DNA of 64,000 nucleotides from Oceaniglobus indicus (GCF_002751875.1 NZ_NMZM01000010.1:1-64000); one strand, 5' to 3'; positions 49,386 through 60,279 are shown, counted from the stretch's first letter. The notes: generated by a model from the letters alone, not told the origin. Program-made: numbers and translations.

Positions 49386-50975
49386 TCAGTGCCGGAAGTG
49401 GCGCATGCCGGTGAACACCATGGCCAGCCCCGCCTCGTTCGCCGCCGCGATCACCGCATCGTCGCGCATGGACCCACCGGGCTGGATCACCGCCCGCGCC
49501 CCCGCCTCGGCCAGCGTCAGCAGGCCATCGGGAAACGGAAAGAACGCATCCGACGCCGCGACCGCGCCCTCGGTCAACGGCGCGTCCAGCCCCAGTACCT
49601 CGGCCATGTCCTGCGCCTTGCGCGCCGCGATCCGGGTCGAATCGACGCGGCTCATCTGGCCGGCACCCACCCCCACCGTCGCGCCGTCCCTGGCGAAGAC
49701 GATGGCGTTGGACTTGACGTGCTTGGCGACGCTCCAGGCAAACAGCAGATCGGCCATCTCGGCGTCGCTGGGCTGGCGGTCGGTCACGACCTTCAGATCG
49801 GCGCGGGCAAGGCGTCCGTTGTCCCGGTCCTGCAGCAGGAATCCGCCCGACACCTGCCTGACGATCCGCCCCGCCGCCGCGGGATCGCCCAGCCCCGAGG
49901 TTGTCAACAGACGCAGGTTCTTTTTCTTGCTGAAAATACTCATTGCGGCGTCGTCCGCCCCGGGCGCGACGACCACTTCGGTGAACACCGCTGAAATCGC
50001 CTCGGCCGTTTCGGCGTCCAGCGGGCGGTTCAGCGCGACGATTCCGCCGAAGGCCGACGTGCGGTCGCAATCGAACGCGGCGCGGTAAGCGTCCAGCAAG
50101 GTCGCACCCCGGGCGACGCCACAGGGATTGGCGTGCTTGATGATGGCGCAGGCGGCGCCGTCTTCGGCCGGAAATTCCGAAATCAGCTCGAACGCCGCGT
50201 CGGTGTCGTTGATGTTGTTATAGGACAGCGCCTTGCCTTGGTGTTGCACCGCCGTGGCGACGCCGGGGCGGTCCGAGCCATCGGTGTAGAACGCCGCGCC
50301 CTGATGGGGGTTTTCGCCGTACCGCATGGTCTGCACCAGACGCCCGGCCATGGCATGGCGGCGCGGCGCCTCGATGTTCAGCGCCCCCGCCATCCAGCCC
50401 GACACCGCCGCGTCATAGGCCGCCGTGCGAGCATAGGCCGTCTGCGCCAACCCCTGCCGGAACGCCAGGGTCGTCGCACCGTCGTGCGCCTCCAGTTCCG
50501 CCAGCAGCGGCGCGTAATCCTCGACGTCCACCACCACGTTGACGAAACCGTGGTTCTTGGCGGCGGCGCGGATCATCGCCGGGCCGCCGATGTCGATGTT
50601 TTCGACGCAGGTGGCATAATCGGCGCCCGCCGCCACCGTCGCCTCGAACGGATAGAGATTGACCACCAGCAGGTCGATCGCGCCGATCCCGTGGTCCTTC
50701 ATCGCGGCGACATGGCTTTCGTCGTCGCGCAGCGCCAGCAATCCGCCATGCACCGCCGGGTGCAGTGTCTTCACCCGCCCGTCCATCATTTCCGGAAAGC
50801 CGGTCACATCCGCCACATCGCGCACGTCAAGACCGGCCTCGCGCAGCGCCTTGGCCGATCCGCCGGTGGACAGCAACTCGACCCCGCGTTCGGCAAGGGC
50901 GCGGCCCAGGTCGATCAGGCCGGTCTTGTCGGAAACGGACAACAGGGCGCGGCGGACGGGGTGCAGGTCGGTCAT
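49386..50975 (-). CDS. purH: Bifunctional AICAR transformylase/IMP cyclohydrolase PurH
   Basis: The 529-residue enzyme catalyses the last two steps of IMP synthesis. The N-terminal cyclohydrolase domain (about 1-195, [15 protein letters not shown]) is followed by the transformylase domain with KHANPCGVA near the catalytic Lys-His. The start at 50975 lies in front of [19 protein letters not shown]; the open frame upstream is not coding. A 22-base dispersed motif is embedded at 49920-49941, encoding SIFSKKK. Confidence 0.98.
   Translation of the reverse strand: MTDLHPVRRALLSVSDKTGLIDLGRALAERGVELLSTGGSAKALREAGLDVRDVADVTGFPEMMDGRVKTLHPAVHGGLLALRDDESHVAAMKDHGIGAIDLLVVNLYPFEATVAAGADYATCVENIDIGGPAMIRAAAKNHGFVNVVVDVEDYAPLLAELEAHDGATTLAFRQGLAQTAYARTAAYDAAVSGWMAGALNIEAPRRHAMAGRLVQTMRYGENPHQGAAFYTDGSDRPGVATAVQHQGKALSYNNINDTDAAFELISEFPAEDGAACAIIKHANPCGVARGATLLDAYRAAFDCDRTSAFGGIVALNRPLDAETAEAISAVFTEVVVAPGADDAAMSIFSKKKNLRLLTTSGLGDPAAAGRIVRQVSGGFLLQDRDNGRLARADLKVVTDRQPSDAEMADLLFAWSVAKHVKSNAIVFARDGATVGVGAGQMSRVDSTRIAARKAQDMAEVLGLDAPLTEGAVAASDAFFPFPDGLLTLAEAGARAVIQPGGSMRDDAVIAAANEAGLAMVFTGMRHFRH
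49920..49941 (-). repeat. Dispersed motif, copy 4, inside purH
   Basis: GAGTATTT-N3-GCAAGAAAAAG, with TCA as the variable triplet, lies in frame inside purH and encodes the residues SIFSKKK. PurH proteins conserve an I..KKKN-type segment here, so the match may be coincidental coding sequence. Confidence 0.45.
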
Positions 50976-51046
50976 GGGATATTCCTTGCGGCTGGCGTTC
51001 GGGCGCGGCATCGGACCCACGGCACGGACAGACCGCGCCCCATGCC

Positions 51047-52876
51047 TCACTCCTGAAGCATCAGATCCTCGCGCTGGAGGTCGCGCACCGTATCGGGCGT
51101 ATCCTGGGCCTTGGCAAGGGTCCAGGCGATGCGGGTGGCATGTTCCAGCGCCAGCATGCTCAGCACGATCTGGCGTGTGGCGCGTGGGGCCAGCCGGCCC
51201 TTTTCCAGGTAAACCGACGGCTCCAGCGTCATCTTCGCGCCGCCGGAATAGCGGAACACCCATATTTCTCCGCTTTTCAGCACCATGGACACGGCGGTGC
51301 CACCCATGTCCTGTTCGGCGTCCACGTCCGGGTGCAGATGAAAGCGCAGCTTGAACGGTATTCCCTTCAGGCCGGTGCGATCCAGCGCCCGGTCGAAGGT
51401 GCGTTCATCCTGGCGCTCGACGGTGGCCAGAACGTCCTCGCCCTGGAGCCCGCGCCCGTCCAGCCCGAGGTACAACTGTCGCACATGGGTCAGCCCGTGG
51501 GTCGCGAGATATCCGTCGTGGCCCGCGATCAACCCCGTCGAATGGTCGCTTTGCCGGGTTTCGATCCGCACGTCCCTGGGCGCGTCCACCAGAAGTTCGG
51601 CGTTTTGTCCGCCGATGATGCCCGCCACGCCCAGACGCGACGACGAGAACCCTTCGATCGCCAGGGTCGAATGTGATGGCGTCGCGCGCCCCGCACGGCG
51701 CCACTTCTCGCCAAACGTCCGCCCCGATCCGCAATTCACGATCAACGGGCGGCGTCCGGATGTCAGTTCGAACGCCAAGGTCGAGGCATGGGCCTGCGCC
51801 GACGCGTCGCGCTCGGGCGGTGGCGCCGCGTCCAGGATGATCGAGGTGCGCCCGTGTGCCAGGCGATAGAACCCCATGGCCAACCCTTCGCGGCGCGCGG
51901 TCTTGATCCCCGAGGCCGACAGCGCCTGATCCAGCCATCCTTCGGCACCCCGCCCGCCGCCATGAAACCGTGCGAGGCTGCCATCGCTGTGGCGCAGGGC
52001 GCGCAAACAGGGCGCAATCCGTTCCAGCGCGTCCAGATGCGCCCGTCCCGGCAAGCGGTCGCTTTCGCGCAGCGCGCTTGCGGCCCAACTGAGAAGGGTA
52101 AACACCTCCATCAGTTCTTCGGGATTGCGGGTGGGGATTCCACCTTCGGCATCTATTCGGGTTTCACATTCGCGGTTCAGCGCCTTGATCGCAGGCACCA
52201 GGTGCCGGTCCATCCCCGTCAGCGCGATTCCGGCATAGATCAGCCCGACCAGCGCCTGGAACCGGGCCAGCCCCGGCGACGCCGCATGCCAGCGGTGCGA
52301 CAGAAAATTGGCCTGTTGCCCGAGCGAGCGATAGAAGGCATCGCTGACCGGTTGGTCCTGGCCGTTCAGCAGGGTGATCGCGTGGTGGATCCAGCGGATC
52401 AACCGTCGGCCGGTCAGATCGGGCGTCCAGCCCGGCCCCGTGCCGCGCCCGAACCGCCCGATCCAGGCATGGGTCCAGGTCCGCATCCGCAGGTTCGCCG
52501 CCCCGTCGCCCACGGCGGCCAGATCGTCGATCCAGGCAAAGCCATGCAATTCCTGTTCGAACGCCAGATCGGGCATCGGCAGGTCCCAGATCGCGGTATC
52601 GGGCGCCTCGACCAGAAACCCCGCGAACAGGAAATTGCCCGACGACAACTGCCGCCCGCGCGCGAAACTGCCGATGGTGCGCGGTTCGGGATGCGAGACG
52701 AAGCCTGTCGCAGGCTGCGACAGGGTGCTGGCGCGCGCGTGCAGCCGGTTCATCCAGCGCAAGCGGCGCGCTGACCAGGGTTCGGATCGGGACACTTGCC
52801 TGTAAGCCTCGCTGATCTCTGCGGAGTGCGGGGTCTGATTGTTGCCACGATACCGCAAAACCCGCCCGCGTGTCAT
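51047..52876 (-). CDS. Heparinase II/III-like family protein
   Basis: The 609-residue protein has an N-terminal helical toroid part (about 100-330) and a C-terminal beta-sheet domain (about 350-590) of the Heparinase II/III type, including [16 protein letters not shown]. These enzymes cleave acidic polysaccharides, but in Rhodobacterales this conserved gene between rsmB and purH may have a cell-envelope role. No signal peptide is evident. The ATG at 52876 lacks a strong ribosome site; a GTG at 52930 is the alternative. Confidence 0.8.
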   Translation of the reverse strand: MTRGRVLRYRGNNQTPHSAEISEAYRQVSRSEPWSARRLRWMNRLHARASTLSQPATGFVSHPEPRTIGSFARGRQLSSGNFLFAGFLVEAPDTAIWDLPMPDLAFEQELHGFAWIDDLAAVGDGAANLRMRTWTHAWIGRFGRGTGPGWTPDLTGRRLIRWIHHAITLLNGQDQPVSDAFYRSLGQQANFLSHRWHAASPGLARFQALVGLIYAGIALTGMDRHLVPAIKALNRECETRIDAEGGIPTRNPEELMEVFTLLSWAASALRESDRLPGRAHLDALERIAPCLRALRHSDGSLARFHGGGRGAEGWLDQALSASGIKTARREGLAMGFYRLAHGRTSIILDAAPPPERDASAQAHASTLAFELTSGRRPLIVNCGSGRTFGEKWRRAGRATPSHSTLAIEGFSSSRLGVAGIIGGQNAELLVDAPRDVRIETRQSDHSTGLIAGHDGYLATHGLTHVRQLYLGLDGRGLQGEDVLATVERQDERTFDRALDRTGLKGIPFKLRFHLHPDVDAEQDMGGTAVSMVLKSGEIWVFRYSGGAKMTLEPSVYLEKGRLAPRATRQIVLSMLALEHATRIAWTLAKAQDTPDTVRDLQREDLMLQE

Positions 52877-52948
52877 GGCAAAAAACCGGTGCGGCTCTGG
52901 CTTGCCGGCGGGACCGGATTTGCGCAACACGGGAATCCGGGCGACGTG

Positions 52949-54226
52949 TCAGGCGGGCTTTGTCAGGGCCGCGATGAAAAACCCGTCCATGCCGCCCAGA
53001 TCGGCCCAGTAATCGGGGCGCAGGCGCAGGCCGCCTTCGGGCGTGATCCATGCCGGATCGATGCCGGGACTCTCCAGCGCCGCGCGATCGACGGTCAAAC
53101 CCGGATGGCGCCCGAGCGCCGCGAGCAGTTGATCCTCGCCCTCTGCCCGCAGCAACGAACAGGTGCAGAACACGACCCGCCCGCCCGGTTTCACCATCTC
53201 CAGCGCGGCATCCAGGATCGCCGCCTGAAGCGCGATCAATTCGTCCAGCCCGCTGCCGTCCTTGATGCGCGGCAGTTCGGGGTGGCGGCGCACGGTGCCG
53301 GTGGCCGAACAGGGTGCGTCGACCAACGCCGCATCGAAGGGGGTATCGGGCCGCCAGCGCAGGGCATCGGCGGCGATCACGTCTGCGGTCAACCCGCACC
53401 GCGCGAGGTTCTCGCGCACCCGCTCCAACCGTTTCACCGACTGGTCCAGCGCGGTGACTTCCGCCCCCGTCGCCGCCAGTTGCAGGGTCTTGCCGCCCGG
53501 CGCAGCGCACAGGTCGATCACCCGTTCGCCCGGGCGCGCCGCAAGCAAGCGGCCGGCCACGGCGGCGGCGCCGTCCTGCACCCACCAATCCCCCGTGTCG
53601 TATCCCGGCAGGGCCGACACCTGGCCCGCACCGGCCAGTCGCACCGATCCCGTCGCCAACACCGTGCCGCCCACGGCCTGCGCCACCGCGGCCGGGTCCG
53701 ACTTCGCGCTCAGGTCCAACGGGGGCACTGTGGCGAACACCGCCTCCATCGCGGCGACCGCCGGCTTGCCGTGGTCCGCGGTCAACCGCTTGCGCAGCCA
53801 TTTCGCCAGGCGCGGCACCGGCAGGGCGGCCCAGGCTTCGGGCCCCTGGCGCAGGATGTTGCGCAGCACCGCATTGGTCAGACCCGCCTGCGACGCGGTG
53901 TCGCCCCCCTCGCGCACCAGCGACACGGCGTCGTTCACCGCCCCGTGGTCGGCCGTGCCTTCGACGTAGATCTCGAACAGGGCCAGGCGCAGGGCGTTCA
54001 GCACCCGCAGATGCGGCTTGTTGCGCAGGAACGGGCCCAGCGCGCGGTCCGACCGATCCATCCAGCGCAGGGTTCCGGCCGCCAGCCGCTGGGCACGGGC
54101 GCGCGCCGGTCCGTCCAGTTTGGACGGCAGGCGCAACGCCGCATCGCCCAGCGGCGTGTTGTTTTCCAGAACGTCAGCCAACAGCGACAAGGCGGCGCGA
54201 CGCGAGGGATCGGGAGAAGTTGCCAT
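52949..54226 (-). CDS. rsmB: RsmB/NOP family SAM-dependent rRNA cytosine-C5 methyltransferase
   Basis: The 425-residue enzyme methylates a cytosine of 16S rRNA. An N-terminal NusB-like RNA-binding domain (about 8-130) precedes the methyltransferase domain with the SAM motif VIDLCAAPGGKTLQLA. The two catalytic cysteines sit in DAPCSATG and FCTCSLLR. The start is at 54226, divergent from the DUF1674 gene with 68 bases between. The heparinase-like gene follows. Confidence 0.93.
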   Translation of the reverse strand: MATSPDPSRRAALSLLADVLENNTPLGDAALRLPSKLDGPARARAQRLAAGTLRWMDRSDRALGPFLRNKPHLRVLNALRLALFEIYVEGTADHGAVNDAVSLVREGGDTASQAGLTNAVLRNILRQGPEAWAALPVPRLAKWLRKRLTADHGKPAVAAMEAVFATVPPLDLSAKSDPAAVAQAVGGTVLATGSVRLAGAGQVSALPGYDTGDWWVQDGAAAVAGRLLAARPGERVIDLCAAPGGKTLQLAATGAEVTALDQSVKRLERVRENLARCGLTADVIAADALRWRPDTPFDAALVDAPCSATGTVRRHPELPRIKDGSGLDELIALQAAILDAALEMVKPGGRVVFCTCSLLRAEGEDQLLAALGRHPGLTVDRAALESPGIDPAWITPEGGLRLRPDYWADLGGMDGFFIAALTKPA

Positions 54227-54294
54227 GGTTCACCGCTTGAGGGTTGGTCAAGGCGACGTATATCATGGAAGGATCGGGAAAAAGGAACCCCGCG

Positions 54295-54480
54295 ATGCAG
54301 GATCAAGACAAACAGGACGACACCATGCCCGCCGCCGCCCGGCGCGCGCTGGCCGAGGCCGAGGAACGCCGCAAGAACCGCAAGCCGCTGGATCTGCCGG
54401 TCGAGCTGGGCGGGCGCGACGGCCCCGAAGCGGTGCGGTTCGGCGATTGGGAAAAGAAGGGGATCGCGATCGACTTCTGA
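54295..54480 (+). CDS. DUF1674 protein, SDHAF4-like succinate dehydrogenase assembly factor
   Basis: The 61-residue protein carries the DUF1674 signature near its C-terminus: LPVELGGRDGPEAVRFGDWE followed by KKGIAIDF. The mitochondrial homologue SDHAF4 (Sdh8) binds flavinated SdhA and guides assembly of succinate dehydrogenase. The start at 54295 has an AAGGA site at good distance; ATGs upstream at 54244 and 54265 are less likely. No sdh genes are nearby. Confidence 0.88.
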   Translation: MQDQDKQDDTMPAAARRALAEAEERRKNRKPLDLPVELGGRDGPEAVRFGDWEKKGIAIDF

Positions 54481-54493
54481 TCGCGCCAGAGGG

Positions 54494-54859
54494 TCAGCGG
54501 ATCGTCAGGTCGGCCGTATCGCCCGCACCACGATCCGCGGTAAAGCGGATCGTCGCGCCGCTGACCGCGACCGTCTGGCAATTATCGGCAAGCTGCTTGT
54601 TGCCATACTTCAGGCTGCGGCAGAAATAATCGCCCGACCACGTCCAGCTCCCCGTGACATCTGCGGTAAAGGCGGTGCCCGTGATGGCGCCGCCCGGCGA
54701 CACCGACAACCGGATGCCGAACCGCGTCAACTCGCGCCCGTTTATCAGGTTCACGAAATCGCTCTTGTCCGTCACGGCGCGAAACTGCTGCGCCGCGACG
54801 GGCGCGCCCCACGCAACGGCAAGGCAGGCGGCGGCAAGGGAAAGGCGGGTCGCGGTCAT
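54494..54859 (-). CDS. Small exported protein of unknown function
   Basis: The 121-residue product has a signal peptide (about 1-22, cleavage after VAA) and a compact beta-rich domain. A central WTWSGDYFCRSLKYG segment contains one of two Cys residues (the other in ADNCQTV), which may form a disulfide. Similar small secreted proteins occur in Rhodobacteraceae without an assigned function. The start at 54859 follows GGAGCACA. It lies 53 bases after dapB in the same direction. Confidence 0.7.
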   Translation of the reverse strand: MTATRLSLAAACLAVAWGAPVAAQQFRAVTDKSDFVNLINGRELTRFGIRLSVSPGGAITGTAFTADVTGSWTWSGDYFCRSLKYGNKQLADNCQTVAVSGATIRFTADRGAGDTADLTIR

Positions 54860-54912
54860 GGTCTGTGCTCCGGGCTGATCCGATGGGTCACCGTTTCTTA
54901 CGGCGCCCGCGG

Positions 54913-55734
54913 TCAACCGGATCGTGTCAAGCCCAGAACATCCACCATATCATAGGCGCCCGGCGGCTGGCCATGGCCCCACAGCGCGGCGCGCAACGCG
55001 CCCCGGGCGAACAGCGCGCGGTCGGTGGCGCGGTGGCGCAGCACGATCTGTTCGCCTTCGGTGGCAAACAGCACATCGTGTTCGCCGATGATGTCACCGC
55101 CCCGGATCGCGGAAAAGCCGATATCGCCCGGCGTGCGTGCCCCGGTGATGCCGTCGCGCCCCCGGTCCGACACATCGTCCAACGCGACGCCGCGCCCGTC
55201 TGCAGCGGCCTGGCCCAGCATCAGCGCGGTGCCCGACGGCGCGTCGACCTTGTGGCGGTGGTGCGCCTCGATCACCTCGATGTCCCACGCGGGGTCCAGC
55301 GCCTCGGCCACCTGCTTCACCAGGGTCATCAACAGGTTGACCCCAAGGCTCATGTTGCCCGCGCGCACGATGACGGTGTCGCGTCCGGCGCCGTCGATGG
55401 TGGCGATGTCGGCATCGGACAGGCCGGTTGTGCCGACCACATGGACGACGCCCGCCTTCGCCGCGTCCTGCGCAAAGCCCACGCTGGCCGCCGGCGAGGT
55501 GAAGTCGATCACCACGTCGGCGTCGGCAAGGACCGCGCCGGCATCGTCGCCCACGATCACGCCGGTTTCCGCGCCGCCCAGCATCGCCCCCAGGTCGCGG
55601 CCGATCCAGTCGTGGCCCGACCGCTCCAGCGCGCCGGCCAGCCGGGCGTCGTCGCTTTCGTTGATCACCTGCACCAGCATCCGGCCCATCCGGCCCGACA
55701 CGCCCGTCACAACGATTCGCGGCTGCCCTGTCAT
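54913..55734 (-). CDS. dapB: 4-hydroxy-tetrahydrodipicolinate reductase DapB
   Basis: The 273-residue NAD(P)H-dependent enzyme acts in lysine and diaminopimelate synthesis. The N-terminal GVSGRMGRM cofactor loop and the catalytic [13 protein letters not shown] segment are intact. The start at 55734 has a GGGAG site six bases away; the longer frame to 56508 is antisense to rbfA. It is divergent from rbfA with 99 bases between. Confidence 0.98.
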   Translation of the reverse strand: MTGQPRIVVTGVSGRMGRMLVQVINESDDARLAGALERSGHDWIGRDLGAMLGGAETGVIVGDDAGAVLADADVVIDFTSPAASVGFAQDAAKAGVVHVVGTTGLSDADIATIDGAGRDTVIVRAGNMSLGVNLLMTLVKQVAEALDPAWDIEVIEAHHRHKVDAPSGTALMLGQAAADGRGVALDDVSDRGRDGITGARTPGDIGFSAIRGGDIIGEHDVLFATEGEQIVLRHRATDRALFARGALRAALWGHGQPPGAYDMVDVLGLTRSG

Positions 55735-55833
55735 CTCCGTCTCCCGTCTGGATTTCGCCTCAGGACTAGCGGCTTCGCACCGGTCCCGAAACCCCTTGTT
55801 GCAAGGCCGCGCGTTGCGCCCTAGATCAGCCCC

Positions 55834-56265
55834 ATGGCAAAGAACCGTTTCTCCGACTCCTCCGGCCCGTCCCAACGTCAGTTGCGGGTGGGTGAACTGA
55901 TGCGACGCGCGCTGTCGGATCTTCTGAACCGGGGCGACATCCACGATCCCGATCTGAACCGCCTGTCGCTGACGGTGGGCGAGGTGCGGGTGTCGCCCGA
56001 CCTCAGGATCGCGACGATCTTCGTGCTGCCCCTGGGCGGCGGCAACCGGGACGAGGCGATCGCCGGCCTGAAGCGCAACAAGGGCGAAATCCGCCGGCTT
56101 CTGTCCAAGGAGGTGATCCTGAAGAACGCGCCCGAGTTGCGGTTCATGATCGACGACACTTTCGATCGGATGGACCACACCCGCGCCCTGTTCGAACGCG
56201 ACGACGTGCGCCGTGATCTGGACGGCGAGGGGCCGCAGGACCCCGACACGCCGGAAGACACCTGA
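55834..56265 (+). CDS. rbfA: Ribosome-binding factor A
   Basis: The 143-residue protein binds the 30S subunit and helps mature the 16S rRNA 5' end. The [17 protein letters not shown] start, the [12 protein letters not shown] strand and the [12 protein letters not shown] segment are typical of the KH-like RbfA fold. An acidic C-terminal tail (about 125-143) extends beyond the fold. It heads a rightward group with a DUF2233 protein and truB; the next gene begins one base after its stop. Confidence 0.95.
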   Translation: MAKNRFSDSSGPSQRQLRVGELMRRALSDLLNRGDIHDPDLNRLSLTVGEVRVSPDLRIATIFVLPLGGGNRDEAIAGLKRNKGEIRRLLSKEVILKNAPELRFMIDDTFDRMDHTRALFERDDVRRDLDGEGPQDPDTPEDT

Positions 56266-56266
56266 G

Positions 56267-57013
56267 ATGCGCCGCCTGCTTGCCCTGTTGCTGATCGGCC
56301 TGCCGACCTGGGCCGCGGCCGCGCCGAGTTGCGAAAGCACCCGGTTCGACGGCGCGCCGCTCACCTTCTGCCGGATATCGCTGGCGACCGATCCCATGCG
56401 CATCTGGCTGCGCGACCAGACCGGCACGATCCTGGGCAGTTTCGGCAACATCGACCAGCGACTTGGCGAACAGGGCCAGCGCCTTGGCGTGGCGATGAAC
56501 GCAGGCATGTATCACGACGACCGCGCCCCGGTCGGCCTGTATATCGAAGATGGCAAGGAGTTGACCGGGCTGGTGACGTCGGAAGGGCCGGGCAACTTCG
56601 GGTTGCTGCCCAACGGCGTGTTTTGCCTTAAGGACGACGACACCGCCGCCGTGATCGAAAGCCGCACCTATGCCGAATCGCCGCCCGATTGCCGCTTTGC
56701 CACCCAATCCGGCCCGATGCTGGTGATCGACGGCGAACTGCACCCCCGGTTCCTGAAGGATGGCACATCGCGTTACATCCGCAACGGGGTGGGCGTGAAT
56801 GCCGACGGCACCGAGGTCATCATCGCCATTTCCGACCGGCGGGTGAACTTCGATCTCTTCGGGCGGTTCTTCCGTGACGCGCTGAAGGTCGACAACGCGC
56901 TTTACCTCGATGGCAACATCTCGCGGCTGTATGCGCCCGAGATCGGGCGCGACGACATCGGCTTTCCCATGGGTCCGATCCTGGGCACCGTCGCACCAGC
57001 CGCGACGGACTGA
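56267..57013 (+). CDS. Exported phosphodiester glycosidase-like protein (DUF2233)
   Basis: The 248-residue protein has a signal peptide (about 1-19) and the DUF2233/NAGPA-like domain. The family core is visible in [19 protein letters not shown] and in the late [15 protein letters not shown] segment. Relatives remove sugar phosphodiesters. The natural substrate in this group is unknown. The ATG is one base after the rbfA stop (TGAGATG), so the two are likely co-translated. truB follows after 80 bases. Confidence 0.85.
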   Translation: MRRLLALLLIGLPTWAAAAPSCESTRFDGAPLTFCRISLATDPMRIWLRDQTGTILGSFGNIDQRLGEQGQRLGVAMNAGMYHDDRAPVGLYIEDGKELTGLVTSEGPGNFGLLPNGVFCLKDDDTAAVIESRTYAESPPDCRFATQSGPMLVIDGELHPRFLKDGTSRYIRNGVGVNADGTEVIIAISDRRVNFDLFGRFFRDALKVDNALYLDGNISRLYAPEIGRDDIGFPMGPILGTVAPAATD

Positions 57014-57093
57014 AAGCTTCGCGCCGGTCGATTGACGCGCGGGCGGCGGGGCGCTAGCACGCGACACTTCATTGGAATTGAAAGAGGTGCGCG

Positions 57094-57996
57094 GTGGCAC
57101 GCAAACGCAAGGGACGCGATATTTCGGGATGGGTCGTGGTGGACAAGCCCGCCGGCCTGACCTCGACCGCCGTGGTGAACAAGCTGCGCTGGGCGTTCGA
57201 CGCGAAGAAGGCGGGCCACGCCGGCACGCTGGACCCCGACGCCACCGGCGTTCTGGCCGTCGCGCTGGGCGAGGCGACGAAAACCGTGCCGTTCATCACC
57301 GATGCGCTGAAGGCCTATCGCTTTACCGTGCGCCTTGGCATCGCGACCAACACCGACGACGCGGACGGCGAGGTGATCGCGACCTCGGAAAACCGCCCGA
57401 CCGAGGGCGAGGTGATGAACGCCCTGTCGGCCTTTGTCGGTGATATCGAACAGGTGCCGCCACAGTTTTCCGCCGTCAAGATCGATGGCGAACGCGCCTA
57501 TAAACGCGCCCGCGACGGCGAGGCGATGGAGATCGCGGCGCGGCCCCTCTATGTCGAGGCGCTGGATTTCCTGTCGATGCCCGACATGGACCACGTCGAA
57601 CTTGAACTGGTGTGCGGCAAGGGCGGTTATGTCCGCTCGATCGCGCGCGACCTGGGCGAGGCTCTGGGGTGCTACGGCCATGTCCTGTCGCTGCGCCGGA
57701 TCTGGTCGGGGCCATTCGATGCCGACGATGGCGTGACGCTGGATCAGATCGAACACTTGGCGCGCACCCCCGAGATCGACCAGTATATCCGCCCGCTTGA
57801 GGAAGGTCTGTGCGACCTGCCCGAAGTCCGCTGCACCCCCGAGGGCGCGGCGCGCCTGCGCAATGGCAACCCCGGCATGGTGATCTCGTCCGAGGCCGAA
57901 TACGGCGATGAGGCATGGGCCAGTTTCGAAGGCCGCGCCGTTGCGGTGGGTATCTATCGCGCGGGCGAATTGCATCCGTCGCGGGTGTTCCTGTGA
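57094..57996 (+). CDS. truB: tRNA pseudouridine-55 synthase TruB
   Basis: The 300-residue enzyme makes pseudouridine 55 in the T-loop of most tRNAs. The catalytic Asp47 is in [12 protein letters not shown], and the [10 protein letters not shown] and [12 protein letters not shown] motifs are present. Its location two genes after rbfA matches the common rbfA-truB linkage. The start follows AAAGAGG. The GTG of the next gene overlaps its stop. Confidence 0.98.
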   Translation: MARKRKGRDISGWVVVDKPAGLTSTAVVNKLRWAFDAKKAGHAGTLDPDATGVLAVALGEATKTVPFITDALKAYRFTVRLGIATNTDDADGEVIATSENRPTEGEVMNALSAFVGDIEQVPPQFSAVKIDGERAYKRARDGEAMEIAARPLYVEALDFLSMPDMDHVELELVCGKGGYVRSIARDLGEALGCYGHVLSLRRIWSGPFDADDGVTLDQIEHLARTPEIDQYIRPLEEGLCDLPEVRCTPEGAARLRNGNPGMVISSEAEYGDEAWASFEGRAVAVGIYRAGELHPSRVFL

Positions 57997-58685
57997 TCGA
58001 CGACTTTCTGGACCTGCTGGTGCGCACTCCGGCGCCGCCGGGTTGTGCCAATCCCTATACGATCCACGAACCCGCCGTCGACGCGACGCCCGACGCGCCG
58101 ACCATCCGCCTGCGCCAGTTGCGCGGCTATCTCGAACGGCGCATGGGTCAGACCGATCTGGTGCTAGTGGCCGAGGCGCCGGGATACCAGGGCGCGCGGT
58201 TTTCCGGCATCGCGATGACCTGTGAACGGACGTTGCTGGGCCTGAAACCCGCCGTGCCCGCCGAATTGGTGCTGGCCCCCGGCACGCCGGTCACCCGCAC
58301 CAGCCGCCCCGAAACGGGGCGCAACAAGCCCGAGCGCGCGGGCGGATTTTCGGAACCGACGGCCTCCTGTGTCTGGGGCGAGATGATCCGCCACGGCATC
58401 AGCGACCGCACGGTGCTGTGGAACGTCTTTCCGTTCCATCCGCGCAAGGGGGACGATCCGCTGACCAACCGGACCCCGACCGGGACCGAGGTGGCCGATC
58501 ACCTGCATATCCTGACCGCGATGCTGGACCTGCTGGGCCAGCCACGGATCGTCTGCATCGGGCGCACGTCGCAAAATCATCTGGCGGCGTCCCACCCCTA
58601 TGCCCCCGCGATCCGCCATCCGGCCAACGGCGGCGTGCCGAAGTTTCGCGAAGGGCTGGCCGAGGTGATCGCCGCGCGGGGCTGA
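57993..58685 (+). CDS. Uracil-DNA glycosylase superfamily protein
   Basis: The 230-residue protein has the uracil-DNA glycosylase fold. The first motif is [17 protein letters not shown], and the last motif is [10 protein letters not shown], resembling HPSxxxx of other families. It may excise uracil or a related damaged base, but it does not match the classical Ung family. The start is GTG, overlapping the truB stop (GTGA). It is the last gene of this rightward group and converges on the AroE-like gene. Confidence 0.78.
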   Translation: MIDDFLDLLVRTPAPPGCANPYTIHEPAVDATPDAPTIRLRQLRGYLERRMGQTDLVLVAEAPGYQGARFSGIAMTCERTLLGLKPAVPAELVLAPGTPVTRTSRPETGRNKPERAGGFSEPTASCVWGEMIRHGISDRTVLWNVFPFHPRKGDDPLTNRTPTGTEVADHLHILTAMLDLLGQPRIVCIGRTSQNHLAASHPYAPAIRHPANGGVPKFREGLAEVIAARG

Positions 58686-58690
58686 TCCGT

Positions 58691-59518
58691 TCAGCCGGCG
58701 CGAAGGTCGGCGCGCAGCCGGTCTTCGTCCAGCGGTGTGCCGGAAAAATGCGCCCAGGCCTGCACGCCCTGGTGAAAGAACAACTCCCACCCCGATATGG
58801 CCTGAAGGCCCAGCGCGCGCGCATCGGTCAGGAACGCCGTGTCCTCGGGGGTATAGACGGCGTCAAAGGCCCATTCCGCCCCGGTCATCGCAGCCCGCGA
58901 CAGGGGCGTTCCGCCGATCCCCGTCATCCCCAGCGGCGTGCAATTGATCAGCCCACGGGCCCCAACCGCCGCGTCGGTGCCATCCTGTGACACCGTCGTT
59001 CTCAGATCCGGCGCTAGGCTGCGCAGATCGCGCGCCAGTGCTGCGGCCTTCACCGGATCCCGGTCCACCAGCCGCAGATCGCTGACGCCCAGCGACAGCA
59101 GGCCAAAGGCGACGGCGCGCCCCACACCCCCGGCCCCGATCAACAGGACCGGCCCCGGTGCCAGATCGCCGCGCGCGCCGCGATAGGTGGCGATGAACCC
59201 CGAATGATCGGTATTGAACCCGCGCGGCCGGTCGGCCCCGAACACCACCGTGTTGACCGCCCCCATGGTCCGCAGGGTCGCGGCATCGGTGTGCAGCAGG
59301 CCCATCACCCGTTCCTTGTAGGGATAGGTGATGTTCACCCCGCGATAGCCGCCGCGCACACATCCGGCGAAGATGCGGGTGAAATCCACGCCGGTCGCAC
59401 CCGGTGTCAGCAGGTCATAGCGCACGTCTATCCCGCTCTGCTGTCCGGCCAGCCGGTGCAGGCGCGGAGCCTGCGACGCGCCGATATTGCCGCCGATCAA
59501 CCCGAGGCGCAGCGTCAC
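58691..59518 (-). CDS. Shikimate/quinate dehydrogenase family protein (AroE-like)
   Basis: The 275-residue NAD(P)-dependent dehydrogenase has the AroE architecture. The catalytic Lys68 (TYPYK), Asn89-Thr90 (GAVNT), the FNTDHSGF segment and the cofactor loop IGAGGVGRAVAFGLLSLG are present. The first Ser of the usual N-terminal SxS substrate motif is Gly (GASQAPRLH), as in some non-biosynthetic relatives. It closes an operon with a split transketolase and two SDRs, suggesting a catabolic role. The start is GTG overlapping the SDR stop. Confidence 0.82.
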   Translation of the reverse strand: MTLRLGLIGGNIGASQAPRLHRLAGQQSGIDVRYDLLTPGATGVDFTRIFAGCVRGGYRGVNITYPYKERVMGLLHTDAATLRTMGAVNTVVFGADRPRGFNTDHSGFIATYRGARGDLAPGPVLLIGAGGVGRAVAFGLLSLGVSDLRLVDRDPVKAAALARDLRSLAPDLRTTVSQDGTDAAVGARGLINCTPLGMTGIGGTPLSRAAMTGAEWAFDAVYTPEDTAFLTDARALGLQAISGWELFFHQGVQAWAHFSGTPLDEDRLRADLRAG

Positions 59519-60279
59519 TCGGCCGTCCAGCCGCCGTCGATCAAAAGCGACGTGCCGGTCATCAGCGCCGAGGCGTCCGAGGCGAGGAACACAACCGGGC
59601 CCATCAGATCCTCGACCTCGCCCACGCGGCCCAGCTTGATCTTGCTCTCGATCCAGGCGCGGCGTTCGGGATCCTTCAGCGTCTGTTCGGCCAGGGGCGT
59701 GCGGATGAACGTCGGGCACAGGGTGTTGACGCGGATACCATGGGCGCCCCATTCGACGGCCATGGATTTGGTCATCCCTTCCAGCGCGTGTTTCGTGGCG
59801 CAATACAGCGCGCGGTCCACCGCACCGACATGACCCATCTGGCTTGAGACGTTGATCAGGCTGCCGGGTTTGCCCGCAGCAATCAGCCGTTTCGCCACGG
59901 CACGGGTCAGGAAATACGCTGCCCGCACGTTCAGATCGGTGACCGCGTCGTAATCTTCGGGCGTGGTGTCGACGGCCGGAGAATGGCGGGCCAACCCGGC
60001 CGAGTTGACCAGCACATCGAACGGCGCACGCGCGTCCAGCGCCGCGTCGGTGGCCGCGATGTCGGTGATGTCCAGCGGCAGGATCTCGGCGGTGCCGCCT
60101 TCCGTCTCGATTTCGGCGCGCACGGTCTCAAGCGTTTCGGCCCGCCGCGCGACCAGGGTGACGGCGGCGCCCGCATCGGCCAGGGCCAGTGCGGCGGCGC
60201 GCCCGATGCCGGAACTGGCGCCGGTCACAAGGGCGCGGCGTCCGTCAAGACGGAACGACGGGGTGCGTGGGATGGACAT
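59515..60279 (-). CDS. SDR-family oxidoreductase (gluconate 5-dehydrogenase-like)
   Basis: The 254-residue classical SDR has TGASSGIG (about 19-26), NSAG, the catalytic Ser in NVSSQMG and an intact YCATK motif. The overall sequence resembles dehydrogenases acting on sugar acids or polyols. It follows a GCAGGAGA site. It lies 68 bases after the second SDR gene and overlaps the AroE-like gene by four bases. The substrate is unknown. Confidence 0.85.
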   Translation of the reverse strand: MSIPRTPSFRLDGRRALVTGASSGIGRAAALALADAGAAVTLVARRAETLETVRAEIETEGGTAEILPLDITDIAATDAALDARAPFDVLVNSAGLARHSPAVDTTPEDYDAVTDLNVRAAYFLTRAVAKRLIAAGKPGSLINVSSQMGHVGAVDRALYCATKHALEGMTKSMAVEWGAHGIRVNTLCPTFIRTPLAEQTLKDPERRAWIESKIKLGRVGEVEDLMGPVVFLASDASALMTGTSLLIDGGWTAE

